From JBKPCD01 sp046727175 (GTDB lineage Bacteria > Acidobacteriota > Vicinamibacteria > Vicinamibacterales > 2-12-FULL-66-21), in assembly GCA_046727175.1 (NCBI GenBank), contig JBKPCD010000161.1:1-20466 (forward strand): DNA of 20,466 bases. The letters are read 5' to 3'. Numbering within the stretch: the stretch's first letter is position 1; each line of letters starts with the position of its first letter. The position numbers and the translations under genes are program-made. Below are positions 14,495-20,466 of this stretch, in pieces. The notes below the pieces were generated by a model, which was not told the origin of the DNA, ran no database searches, and was given only the letters and a program-made list of their open reading frames with translations.

Positions 14495-15474
14495 CCGAGC
14501 CACCCAGCACTTTTGTACCATGCGAGCGTGCGCGAAATCCCTTCGCGCAGCCCGATTCTCGGCGCGTATCCCAGCTCCTCCCGCGCGCGGCTGATGTCGA
14601 ACGCGCGACTCTTGGTGAAGAAATCGACACGCCGTCGATACAGCGGAGGCTCCATCGCAAACGGCGCGCACAAGAGCTCGCACAGCGCACCCGCCGTCCA
14701 CACGGGCCACGCGGGCAGGTGCAGCCGCGGCGGCTCGACCTTCGCTTCCTGCGCGATCAGATCGACGAGCTCGTTCAGCGTGGGCACTTCGCCGCCGCCG
14801 AGGATGTACGTCCGGCCGCGCGCGAGCGGGACCTCTCCACTTAAACGGAATCCCTCGACGAGATCGTCAATGAACGTCAGGTGATAGTAAATCCGGCCGC
14901 TCCCGAGAATGACGAACCTGCGGCGCGCCACGCCGCGAAAGAGCTTCAGCAGGCGTCGATCGCCTGGACCGTAGATGCCCGTGGGTCGGACGATCACCAC
15001 GTCCATGCCGGTGTCGGTGGCCCCCTGCCGCGCGGCGGCTTCACCCTCGACCTTGCTGCGCTGATACACGTCACCTGGTCGAAGCGGCGCGTCTTCATTG
15101 GCGGGCGGATGTTCCACATCCCCGTGAACGCCAACGGTGCTGCAATGGACGATCCGTCGAACGCCGGCTGCGGCGGCAGCGTGGATGAGGGTGCGGACGG
15201 CGGTGGCGTTGACGGCGCGATACTCGTCCTCCGGCAATCCCGCCTGACGATAGATCGCCGCGACGTGATAGATGACATCGATCCCCTCGACCGCTCTGGC
15301 AATCGAAGTGGCGTCCTTGAGATCGCCCTGGCTCAACTCGATGCCTGCACGTCGGAGCTCGGCCGCCGACGAAACGTCGCGGACGAACGCGCGAACCGTG
15401 TAACCGCGCGATGCAAGCCCTCTCGCAAGTTGGCCGCCGGTGAAACCGGTGGCGCCGGTGACTAGGACGCGCAA
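14491..15474 (-). CDS. NAD(P)-dependent extended SDR epimerase/dehydratase
   Basis: A 327-residue extended short-chain dehydrogenase. The cofactor fold opens RVLVTGATGFTGGQLARGL with G-x-x-G-x-x-G at 7-13. The catalytic set is S112-T113 in HCSTVGVHG and Y137/K141 in VYQRSK. VIVRPTGIYGPGDRR is the conserved segment after the active site. It resembles the HpnA/dihydroflavonol-reductase-like branch, so activity on a nucleotide sugar or a lipid-linked sugar is likely but unproven. No methionine codon fits the family N-terminus. The TTG at 15474-15472 gives the standard MRVLVTGATG start and overlaps the preceding methyltransferase by 13 nt, with GGCGGAG just upstream. The longer open frame to 15849 is antisense-like shadow inside the methyltransferase gene. 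Confidence 0.86.
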   Translation of the reverse strand: MRVLVTGATGFTGGQLARGLASRGYTVRAFVRDVSSAAELRRAGIELSQGDLKDATSIARAVEGIDVIYHVAAIYRQAGLPEDEYRAVNATAVRTLIHAAAAAGVRRIVHCSTVGVHGDVEHPPANEDAPLRPGDVYQRSKVEGEAAARQGATDTGMDVVIVRPTGIYGPGDRRLLKLFRGVARRRFVILGSGRIYYHLTFIDDLVEGFRLSGEVPLARGRTYILGGGEVPTLNELVDLIAQEAKVEPPRLHLPAWPVWTAGALCELLCAPFAMEPPLYRRRVDFFTKSRAFDISRAREELGYAPRIGLREGISRTLAWYKSAGWLG

Positions 15475-16304
15475 CGCTCCGCCACGACGGTAACCGGCGA
15501 ACCCAGGAGCCGACACAGCCCGATCCGCGCGAGTGCACCCTCGATTCTGGTCGTCAGCGGCGCGGATCCGATTCGCTTGTGAAGAGCGATAGGCAGCACG
15601 AATTGTCGATGACAATCGACGATGCGGAAGCCGTTCGCTATGAGGGTTGACCGGACGGCGCGGTCGCTGAGGACCCGGTACGCCTCCACGCTCACCCCCA
15701 TCGTCTGAGCCGCCCGTCGTGCGCCGGCCTGAAGCGCAGCGGCGCTCACGAGGGCGGGGTAATCGAAGACCACTCGATCGCATGAGACGCGACACAACTC
15801 GGCAAGCGACCCACGCCAATCCGGCGTGTGCATCAGCACACGCAGGCACACGAGAGCGTCAAACGATCGCTCCGCGTAGGGAAGTTGGTGCACGTCGGCA
15901 TGAGCGAACGTGATATCGACGCCGGCCTCTTCGGCACGCCGGCGGGCAACCAGGAGCATCTCGTTCGACGCGTCGACGCCGGTGACCGCGGCGCCACGAC
16001 GCGCCAGAGCGATGGCCGCTCGGCCGGTGCCGGTCCCGACATCGAGAATGCTGCGGCCTTTCACAGGCGTGAGGAAGGACGCGATCACCCGTTCCTGCGA
16101 CTCGGCGATCAAGCGGCCGATCGGGCCGCCGAACCGGAGCTCGTCGAACGACTCCGCCATCGCCCGATCGGCGTAGAGGGCGTAGCTGTAGTGATTGGCT
16201 GGGGTCAAACCAGGGTCAGACTCAGGTCTGACCCAGGTTTGACCCCTGTTTGACCCAGGTCTGACCCCAGTCTGACCCCGGTCTGACCCCACTTCGATCC
16301 TCAT
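15462..16304 (-). CDS. SAM-dependent methyltransferase with repeat-encoded N-terminus
   Basis: A 280-residue class I methyltransferase if translated from the ATG at 16304-16302, which overlaps the TGA of the upstream glycosyltransferase (ATGA). Motif I is ILDVGTGTGRAAIALARRG (86-104), with D111 in GVDASNEML and VHQLPYAERSFDALVCLRV in the motif IV region. The conserved family N-terminus seems to begin around YALYADRAMAESFDELRFGG (41-60). Residues about 5-35 are encoded by an 11-nt tandem repeat and read as Gly, Arg, Ser, Pro-rich words (GQTGVRPGSNR, GQTWVRPESDP). An alternative start is the ATG at 16160, but that would drop the conserved YALYADRA part. The gene may methylate a sugar or lipid intermediate of the glycan pathway. 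Confidence 0.82.
   Translation of the reverse strand: MRIEVGSDRGQTGVRPGSNRGQTWVRPESDPGLTPANHYSYALYADRAMAESFDELRFGGPIGRLIAESQERVIASFLTPVKGRSILDVGTGTGRAAIALARRGAAVTGVDASNEMLLVARRRAEEAGVDITFAHADVHQLPYAERSFDALVCLRVLMHTPDWRGSLAELCRVSCDRVVFDYPALVSAAALQAGARRAAQTMGVSVEAYRVLSDRAVRSTLIANGFRIVDCHRQFVLPIALHKRIGSAPLTTRIEGALARIGLCRLLGSPVTVVAERCAS
16201..16291. repeat. 11-nt tandem repeat with palindromic end, inside the methyltransferase 5' region
   Basis: Six tandem 11-nt units of the form GTYTGACCCNN begin at 16226, 16237, 16248, 16259, 16270 and 16281 on the plus strand. At the other end, 16201-16222 is an inverted match (20 of 22) to 16225-16246, giving a long hairpin with a 2-nt loop. The array lies between the ATGA junction (16301-16304) and the conserved part of the methyltransferase and stays in frame. 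The tandem part is 66 nt, a multiple of 3, so it adds 22 codons without a shift. Confidence 0.9.
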
Positions 16305-17500
16305 GCCACCCCTCCGACCACTTCCGGCGTGGCCTCACCCGTCAGATGCGCGCACGCCTGTCGCGTGCGCGCCAGGTACGACTCGTAGCTGTACTTCGTG
16401 TCAGCCAGCTCTCTGGCACGGCGGCCAAGCTCCCGCGCACGGACGGGATTCGAGATCGCATCGAGCACACCGGTCGCGAACGCTTCAGGCGTCGCCGACG
16501 TCAGAATCGCGACTTCGTCGTTCAAAACCTGTGTGTGCGTCAGCAGACGCGTCGCCACGATCGGTCGCCCGGCGCGAATGTATTGATAGATTTTGAGCGG
16601 CGTGTTCGTGCCCGTGCGTCGCGGAGAAACGAGCACGTCGGCGGCATCGAGGAGCGCGGGGATTTCCTCGGCCGGCCGCTGCCCCGCAAAAATCACGACG
16701 TCGCCGGCGCCAGCATCGCTCGCTTGCCCGCGCGCAGCGTCAATCTGTTCCGGGCGACCGCCTGCGAGTACGAAGCGCACGTCGGGACAACGAAGTCTGA
16801 CGTGAGTTGCGGCGGCGAACAGCAAATCGAGCCCCTGATAGGCCTCGAACGTTCCCGTGTACAAGACCATCGGCGTTTCGGGTAGGAGGCCGAGCGAGGT
16901 ACGAACCGCCGCACCGGTGCCATCGACGGGTGCGTCACCCGAACCGGGCGCGTTCTCGATGAGGATCGTCGGCACTGCCGAATCAATCTGCTTCACGGTC
17001 TCGGCGAGCTGCGGACAGATGACGATCACGACACGAGAACGATGGATGACGAAGCGTTCCATCCATGTGAACGCGCGGATGAGAAGGCGCGACCGCGTGA
17101 ACGCGAAGTTCCGAAGCTGCTGCGGCAGGCTCGAGTGCATGTCGTACAGGTGCGGTACCCCCAGGAACGCCGCCAGGGGGACGCCGATAAAGCTCCCCTC
17201 CTCGTGCGAATGCACCGCGTCGTACCGCTCCCCGAGCGCTCGTCTGATGCACGTGAACATCAGGGCGACGTCGAGCGAGATCTTCGCCAACGACGGACCG
17301 ATCTTGACGCCGCGCACGAACGAAGGTCGCACGCAGCGGAACAGTCGCAGCCCGGTGAGCGGCACGTCGCGGCCGAAGGGGTACGTCACTAGATCGACCG
17401 TATGACCGAGCTCGAGCAGCGCGCGTATTCGGTGATACTCGCTGAACGGCGTCCCCCGAGGCTCGAAGAACGGCTCGGGAGCAATCATGAGGATTTTCAC
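16301..17500 (-). CDS. Glycosyltransferase family 4-like (GT-B), first gene of the glycan operon
   Basis: A 399-residue GT-B protein. The N-terminus KILMIAPEPFFEPRGTPFS is the signature of a GT4 subgroup, with YHRIRALLELGHTVDLVTYP after it. HSHEEGSFIGVPLA and YDMHSSLPQQL follow. The C-terminal domain has MVLYTGTFEAYQGLDLLFAA and GTNTPLKIYQYIRAGRPIVAT (about 297-317). In this segment the usual E-x7-E is not seen; the second Glu position is Gln (Q306). The GTG at 17500-17498 is used because it starts the conserved N-terminus; the ATG at 17536 lies in the promoter. It is the promoter-proximal gene of a seven-gene operon and overlaps the methyltransferase by 4 nt. Sugar specificity is unknown. 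Confidence 0.87.
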   Translation of the reverse strand: MKILMIAPEPFFEPRGTPFSEYHRIRALLELGHTVDLVTYPFGRDVPLTGLRLFRCVRPSFVRGVKIGPSLAKISLDVALMFTCIRRALGERYDAVHSHEEGSFIGVPLAAFLGVPHLYDMHSSLPQQLRNFAFTRSRLLIRAFTWMERFVIHRSRVVIVICPQLAETVKQIDSAVPTILIENAPGSGDAPVDGTGAAVRTSLGLLPETPMVLYTGTFEAYQGLDLLFAAATHVRLRCPDVRFVLAGGRPEQIDAARGQASDAGAGDVVIFAGQRPAEEIPALLDAADVLVSPRRTGTNTPLKIYQYIRAGRPIVATRLLTHTQVLNDEVAILTSATPEAFATGVLDAISNPVRARELGRRARELADTKYSYESYLARTRQACAHLTGEATPEVVGGVA

Positions 17501-17514
17501 GGTGTGATCCAGAA

Positions 17515-17543
17515 ATTGTAGGAAACCCGACCCCAAACGTCAA
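17515..17543 (-). promoter_or_regulatory. Sigma70-type promoter of the glycan operon (TTGACG-17-TACAAT)
   Basis: On the minus strand TTGACG (17543-17538) and TACAAT (17520-17515) are separated by 17 nt. This is the best -35/-10 pair I found in the window. Transcription would start near 17508, leaving a leader of about 8 nt before the GTG at 17500. The upstream ATG at 17536 falls between the two boxes, which excludes it as the start. Confidence 0.75.
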
Positions 17544-17625
17544 CGTAACTGTCGCCGTTTCCAGAGGTTAACAGTGGACTGCGAGCGTTTGGCTGCGGCA
17601 GACCTGGTTCGCACGTCTGTTGGGT

Positions 17626-17631
17626 TATTCT
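17626..17631 (+). promoter_or_regulatory. -10 box TATTCT, leaderless-type start of the flippase-like gene
   Basis: TATTCT is followed by 9 nt and then GTG at 17641, with no Shine-Dalgarno. The predicted transcription start is within about 3 nt of the GTG. No clear -35 is seen. The spacing agrees with the boxes at 2485, 5257 and 20313. Confidence 0.5.
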
Positions 17632-17640
17632 GTAAGACCA

Positions 17641-18657
17641 GTGCAACAAACGGTCCCTTCAGTCCCTCCATCGGAGCAGGCGTCGCGAGCGCGCGCCATA
17701 GCCATTCCCATCCTCAAAGCTCTTTTCAGCATCGCGCTTCTTGCGGTGCTGCTGTCCCGCGTGGACGTCGTGCGATTGTGGAACGTCGCGCGGACGGCCT
17801 CCGTTGCGTGGCTCGCAGGCGCGCTGCTGCTGTATCTGGTGATGATTCTGGTCAGCGCGTGGCGCTGGGGCCTGCTGCTGCACGCGCAAGGGGTTCGTTT
17901 TCCGTTTCAGGCACTGACGGGATCCTTTCTCGTTGCTACGTTCTTCAACAACTTCCTGCCGAGCAACATCGGCGGCGACGTGATTCGCATTGCCGATACG
18001 GCGCCCGCTGCCGGATCGAAGACGCTCGCGACCACAGTGGTGCTCATCGATCGCGGTCTGGGCCTGCTCGGTCTGGTCCTGCTCGCTGCCCTCGGCGCGT
18101 CGATCGGATTCGGTGCGAGAGGCGTCGGGCCAATTGGCCCGGGCATACTATGGACCGGGTTCGCAGTGGCGACAATTGTTGCGGCTCCGGCGCTCCTGGT
18201 CCCTGACACCTTTACGCGGCTTCTACACCCGCTGCGGCTGCTCCATCCGCAGTGGGTGGGAGAACGCCTCGACCGTTTGACAGCGGTGCTGACCCGATTT
18301 CGCGAAACGCCGCAGTCCCTGGCCGGGTGCTTCGCGGGCGCGATCGTCGTCCAGGCCGTCCTGGTGGCCTTCTATCTCGCGGTCTCGCACAGCATGCACA
18401 TCCCGGTCACCTTTGGACAGCTCGCCGTAATCGTGCCGATTTCGTTCATCGTCCAGATGCTGCCAGTGTCTATGAACGGGTTCGGCGTGAGGGAGGCGAC
18501 GTTCGGCTTCTACTTCACCCGGCTTGGGTTGCCGCTGGAATCAGCGCTGGTGGTTTCGTTCGTGGGTGCGGCCCTGATCATGATTTTCTCGCTGTCGGGC
18601 GGCGTCGCATACGCGAGCCGACAACGACGCTCACTCACGGTCGCGACTGCCGATTGA
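17641..18657 (+). CDS. Flippase-like membrane protein (YbhN / LPG-synthase TM family)
   Basis: A 338-residue integral membrane protein of the UPF0104/lysylphosphatidylglycerol-synthase transmembrane family. About eight hydrophobic helices are visible, starting PILKALFSIALLAVLL and WLAGALLLYLVMILVSAWRW. The conserved cytosolic motif FFNNFLPSNIGGDVIR is present (about 103-118), as is SMNGFGVREATFGFYF near the C-terminus, where the family keeps a G-x-G-x-R-E segment. Members include AglD-type and MprF-type membrane domains linked to handling lipid-linked sugars or lipids; there is no catalytic lysyltransferase domain here. The GTG at 17641 is preferred over the TTG at 17620 because the -10 box covers the latter region. 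It diverges from the glycan operon, so a part in moving or using its lipid intermediate is a reasonable inference. Confidence 0.83.
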   Translation: MQQTVPSVPPSEQASRARAIAIPILKALFSIALLAVLLSRVDVVRLWNVARTASVAWLAGALLLYLVMILVSAWRWGLLLHAQGVRFPFQALTGSFLVATFFNNFLPSNIGGDVIRIADTAPAAGSKTLATTVVLIDRGLGLLGLVLLAALGASIGFGARGVGPIGPGILWTGFAVATIVAAPALLVPDTFTRLLHPLRLLHPQWVGERLDRLTAVLTRFRETPQSLAGCFAGAIVVQAVLVAFYLAVSHSMHIPVTFGQLAVIVPISFIVQMLPVSMNGFGVREATFGFYFTRLGLPLESALVVSFVGAALIMIFSLSGGVAYASRQRRSLTVATAD

Positions 18658-19014
18658 ATACGATTCTGCTCAGCTTGACGATACTCTGATTTCGTCCGAT
18701 ATTCGACCCGTTCGCGGGATGAGCTTGCCTGACCCGCGCAGCCGTAAACAACACGATTGACCGTCACGCGTCTGCCGAACGCCTTTAGTCGCGTCGTTCG
18801 GGTGGTGTGTGCCGCACTTCGGGCGCAGGAATCCATGTTTTTCTTGACCGGAAAAACCTGTTCCGCCTATTCTGAAGGGTCTCCCGGACTTCCCAGCAGT
18901 CCCTCCCTACTGAGATTTCGAAGTCACGCCGATAGCGTGTCTGCGTACCAGCACGCGCGGCCCTTTCTGCTCGGAACTCGGCATCTTCCGCGACAGCGGA
19001 CCAAGAACGGGTAC
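18658..19014 (+). other. Intergenic region of 357 nt with a promoter and long leader
   Basis: After the flippase-like gene there is a short CCCG-TTCG-CGGG stem (18707-18718), too small to call a terminator. The promoter of the next gene is listed separately. From its predicted start near 18880 a leader of about 135 nt runs to the ATG at 19015. The open frame continues upstream to 18757 but gives no signal peptide or recognisable protein. I see no known riboswitch or repeat array here. Confidence 0.6.
18844..18873 (+). promoter_or_regulatory. Sigma70-type promoter (TTGACC-18-TATTCT)
   Basis: TTGACC at 18844-18849 and TATTCT at 18868-18873 are separated by 18 nt. The predicted start near 18880 leaves a leader of about 135 nt before the lipoprotein ATG at 19015, unlike the leaderless-looking genes nearby. 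The leader holds no structure I recognise. Confidence 0.55.
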
Positions 19015-20178
19015 ATGAAACGGACGACGCTTTCCCCAGCGACTGCGCTTGCCGTGTCGGCTCTGCTGCTGCTCGTCGGCTGCGAAGCAAAAAAGAGCGA
19101 GACGCCTTTGAGCCCCTCGGTGGCCGGGCCGATCCCAGGCGTGGAAATCAGCGCGCCCGGGCTGGTCGAACCGACGCAAGGAAACAAGTTCAAGGACGTG
19201 CAGCAGCCGATTCGTCTCACGATCGGAAACTCGAGCAGCACCGGCGTCCGCCCGCTTTCCTACGCGTTCGAGGTCGCGACCGACGCCGGGTACACGACAA
19301 AGGTTTTCGCACGCGCGTCGGTGCCGCCCGGCGAGGGTGGCAGGACGAGCGTGCAGCTCGACAAGCTCGAACTGGGTCGCACGTATTACTGGCGGGCCCG
19401 TGCCGAGGACGGTGCGAACACCGGCCCGTACATGACCGCACGGTTCGATATCCTGCCGAGGCCATTCATTTCGGCGCCGGTACCAATCTCTCCTGCGAAC
19501 AACGAGCAGACGTCGTCGCGCCGGCCGACGTTGCGCGCGCACAACGTGGACAAGAACGCCGCCGTCGGCGGGCTGGTGTACGAGTTCCAGGTGTCGAGCA
19601 ACCAGGCGTTCACACAAATCACGGGCACTGCCCAAACCTACGAAGGCGCCGGCGAGACGTCCGCGACACCGGGTGCAGACCTTCCGAACGGTGCGACCCA
19701 GTACTGGCGTGCCCGCGCGTTCGACGCCGAAACGGCGAGCGAGTGGGGTCCCGTACAGGTCTTCCGCACGCCGAATGTTGGAGCACCGACCCCCGGGCCC
19801 ACCCCGAGCCCCGGCGGTGGCGGCAGCTGCGCGCTTGGCAACGGACCCGCGATCATCTCCTGCATTTCCGCGAAGTACGCTGACAAACGCGCGCCAGTCG
19901 GGTCGCTGGGCGTGCGTCAGGCGAACATGATTTTCCTGCGCGACCGCATCATCGAAGCGGGCAAGTGCAGCGGCCTGGACTACGGATATAACCTGAAACG
20001 CGGGGGGCCGGAGTACAGCATCGACGTGATCGCGTGGAAGCGCCCGGATGGCAACATGGGCGTCGACATCGCATTCGACTACGACAATCTCGGCAACGCA
20101 ATACAGCTCATGTGGAGCGAGATAGACCTGCAGGCGTCCTTCGCGCCTTACGGCAACGTATCCTGCGGCGGCGTTTAA
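19015..20178 (+). CDS. Lipoprotein with two fibronectin-III-like modules and a Cys-containing C-terminal domain
   Basis: A 387-residue exported lipoprotein. The signal peptide has LAVSALLLLVGC with lipidated C23. Two Ig/FN3-like beta modules follow (about 45-150 and 155-257), each ending in the same motif: TYYWRARAEDG and TQYWRARAFDA. Module 2 is joined by a Pro/Gly linker (PTPGPTPSPGGGGS, about 258-272) to a C-terminal domain of about 115 residues. That domain contains four cysteines, SLGVRQANMIFLRDRIIEAG, YNLKRGGPEYSIDVIAWK and DIAFDYDNLGNAIQLMW. I do not recognise its family; it looks like a compact secreted domain, possibly with disulfides. The ATG at 19015 starts the signal peptide. FN3-like modules usually mean binding or display at the surface, so a glycan or matrix role would fit the neighbourhood, but this is inference. 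Confidence 0.8.
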   Translation: MKRTTLSPATALAVSALLLLVGCEAKKSETPLSPSVAGPIPGVEISAPGLVEPTQGNKFKDVQQPIRLTIGNSSSTGVRPLSYAFEVATDAGYTTKVFARASVPPGEGGRTSVQLDKLELGRTYYWRARAEDGANTGPYMTARFDILPRPFISAPVPISPANNEQTSSRRPTLRAHNVDKNAAVGGLVYEFQVSSNQAFTQITGTAQTYEGAGETSATPGADLPNGATQYWRARAFDAETASEWGPVQVFRTPNVGAPTPGPTPSPGGGGSCALGNGPAIISCISAKYADKRAPVGSLGVRQANMIFLRDRIIEAGKCSGLDYGYNLKRGGPEYSIDVIAWKRPDGNMGVDIAFDYDNLGNAIQLMWSEIDLQASFAPYGNVSCGGV

Positions 20179-20261
20179 CCAAGAACGCGGGGCCTCGCCC
20201 ACCGGACCCCTTCCCTCCCACCCCACCGCATGAATTACGTGCGGTGCGGGCCCCCGCATCG

Positions 20262-20292
20262 CCGTTCGCTCCCGGGTCGGGCTAGCGAACGG
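20262..20292 (+). terminator. Hairpin after the lipoprotein gene
   Basis: CCGTTCGCT (20262-20270) pairs perfectly with AGCGAACGG (20284-20292) around a 13-nt loop. It lies about 85 nt after the lipoprotein stop and upstream of the next promoter. No U run follows, so it is only a possible terminator. Confidence 0.4.
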
Positions 20293-20312
20293 AAGCCGCC
20301 AACTCCTGACGG

Positions 20313-20318
20313 TATACT
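20313..20318 (+). promoter_or_regulatory. -10 box TATACT, leaderless-type start
   Basis: TATACT is followed by exactly 8 nt and then the ATG at 20327, with no Shine-Dalgarno. Sequence and spacing are identical to the box at 2485-2490. No clear -35 is seen. Confidence 0.6.
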
Positions 20319-20326
20319 CGCCCGAA

Positions 20327-20466
20327 ATGTCCTCTCCGACTGCGGAGCCGTCATCCGCATCCGGTCTGATCTCCCGCGCGAAGCATTTTCCGGATATCGC
20401 CCTCGTTCTGATCCTGCTCCTGGGGGTATTCCTGCGACTCCAGTACATCGAGTTGCCGATGGCGGA
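20327..20466 (+). CDS. Multipass membrane protein N-terminus, probably GT-C glycosyltransferase (partial)
   Basis: Only 46 codons are visible before the right edge. A short polar N-terminus with SSPTAEPSSASGLISRAK leads to a hydrophobic helix IALVLILLLGVFLRL, followed by QYIELPMA. A first helix ending in F-L-R-L and then a short loop toward an acidic residue is how many GT39-like polyprenyl-phosphate sugar transferases begin, but the catalytic loop is outside the window. The position next to a glycan operon agrees. Any other multipass protein remains possible. Confidence 0.5.
   Translation, partial: MSSPTAEPSSASGLISRAKHFPDIALVLILLLGVFLRLQYIELPMA

Noticed and set aside
15475..15849. N-terminal extension of the SDR epimerase (452 residues in total)
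   Set aside because: It lies wholly inside the methyltransferase gene, is Arg/Ser-rich, and precedes the standard start of the Rossmann fold at 15474.
16201..16291. 11-nt array as a CRISPR or attachment site
   Set aside because: The units are directly tandem with no spacers, and there are no cas genes, integrase or tRNA nearby.
18907..20448. 513-codon minus-strand open frame opposite the lipoprotein
   Set aside because: Antisense shadow with Arg-rich low-complexity composition. The plus strand has a signal peptide, lipobox and repeated modules.

Overview
The window is GC-rich, gene-dense bacterial DNA. Gene content and style (radC-larC-metG, DapF, Dtd, TtcA, many glycosyltransferases, a lipoprotein with YWRARA modules, short-word repeats between genes) suggest an uncultivated-type Gram-negative such as an Acidobacteriota (Vicinamibacteria-like). 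That placement is an inference without any marker-gene search. No tRNA, rRNA, CRISPR array or transposase was found.

Layout. Positions 1-2290 (minus) hold a tight operon radC > larC > metG; metG runs off the left edge. A heptad-repeat palindrome (2321-2457) separates it from a plus-strand coiled-coil lipoprotein (2499-3071). A minus-strand BON-domain protein (3135-3575) converges on that lipoprotein. Next come dapF and an overlapping methyltransferase (3690-5248, minus), divergent from an FAD glycerol-3-phosphate dehydrogenase (5319-6977, plus). Positions 7031-9404 (minus) carry a predicted outer-membrane barrel, dtd and ttcA. Positions 9502-17500 (minus) are one seven-gene glycan operon: GT4, methyltransferase, SDR epimerase, hexapeptide acyltransferase, GT4, GT-C-like membrane protein, GT4. 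Its first six genes overlap end to end, and a good sigma70-type promoter (TTGACG-17-TACAAT) lies upstream. Diverging from it on the plus strand are a YbhN/LPG-synthase-TM flippase-like protein (17641-18657), a two-module lipoprotein (19015-20178) and the start of another multipass membrane protein (20327 to the edge).

How it fits together. The right half looks like an envelope glycan or glycolipid locus: glycosyl transfer, sugar modification (epimerase, acyl- and methyltransferase), a candidate lipid-handling membrane protein and membrane-bound GT-C-type enzymes. The product cannot be told from sequence. No Wzx/Wzy-type protein or initiating phosphoglycosyltransferase is visible in the window.

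Two structural themes stand out. First, several intergenic regions carry degenerate arrays of 7-nt words (different consensus at different sites, two copies of one family), often palindromic, plus one 11-nt array. Two of these arrays run into genes: one supplies the end and stop codon of the glycerol-3-phosphate dehydrogenase, the other encodes the N-terminus of a methyltransferase. Second, four genes start about 8-9 nt after a TATNNT -10 box with no Shine-Dalgarno, which suggests leaderless transcripts.
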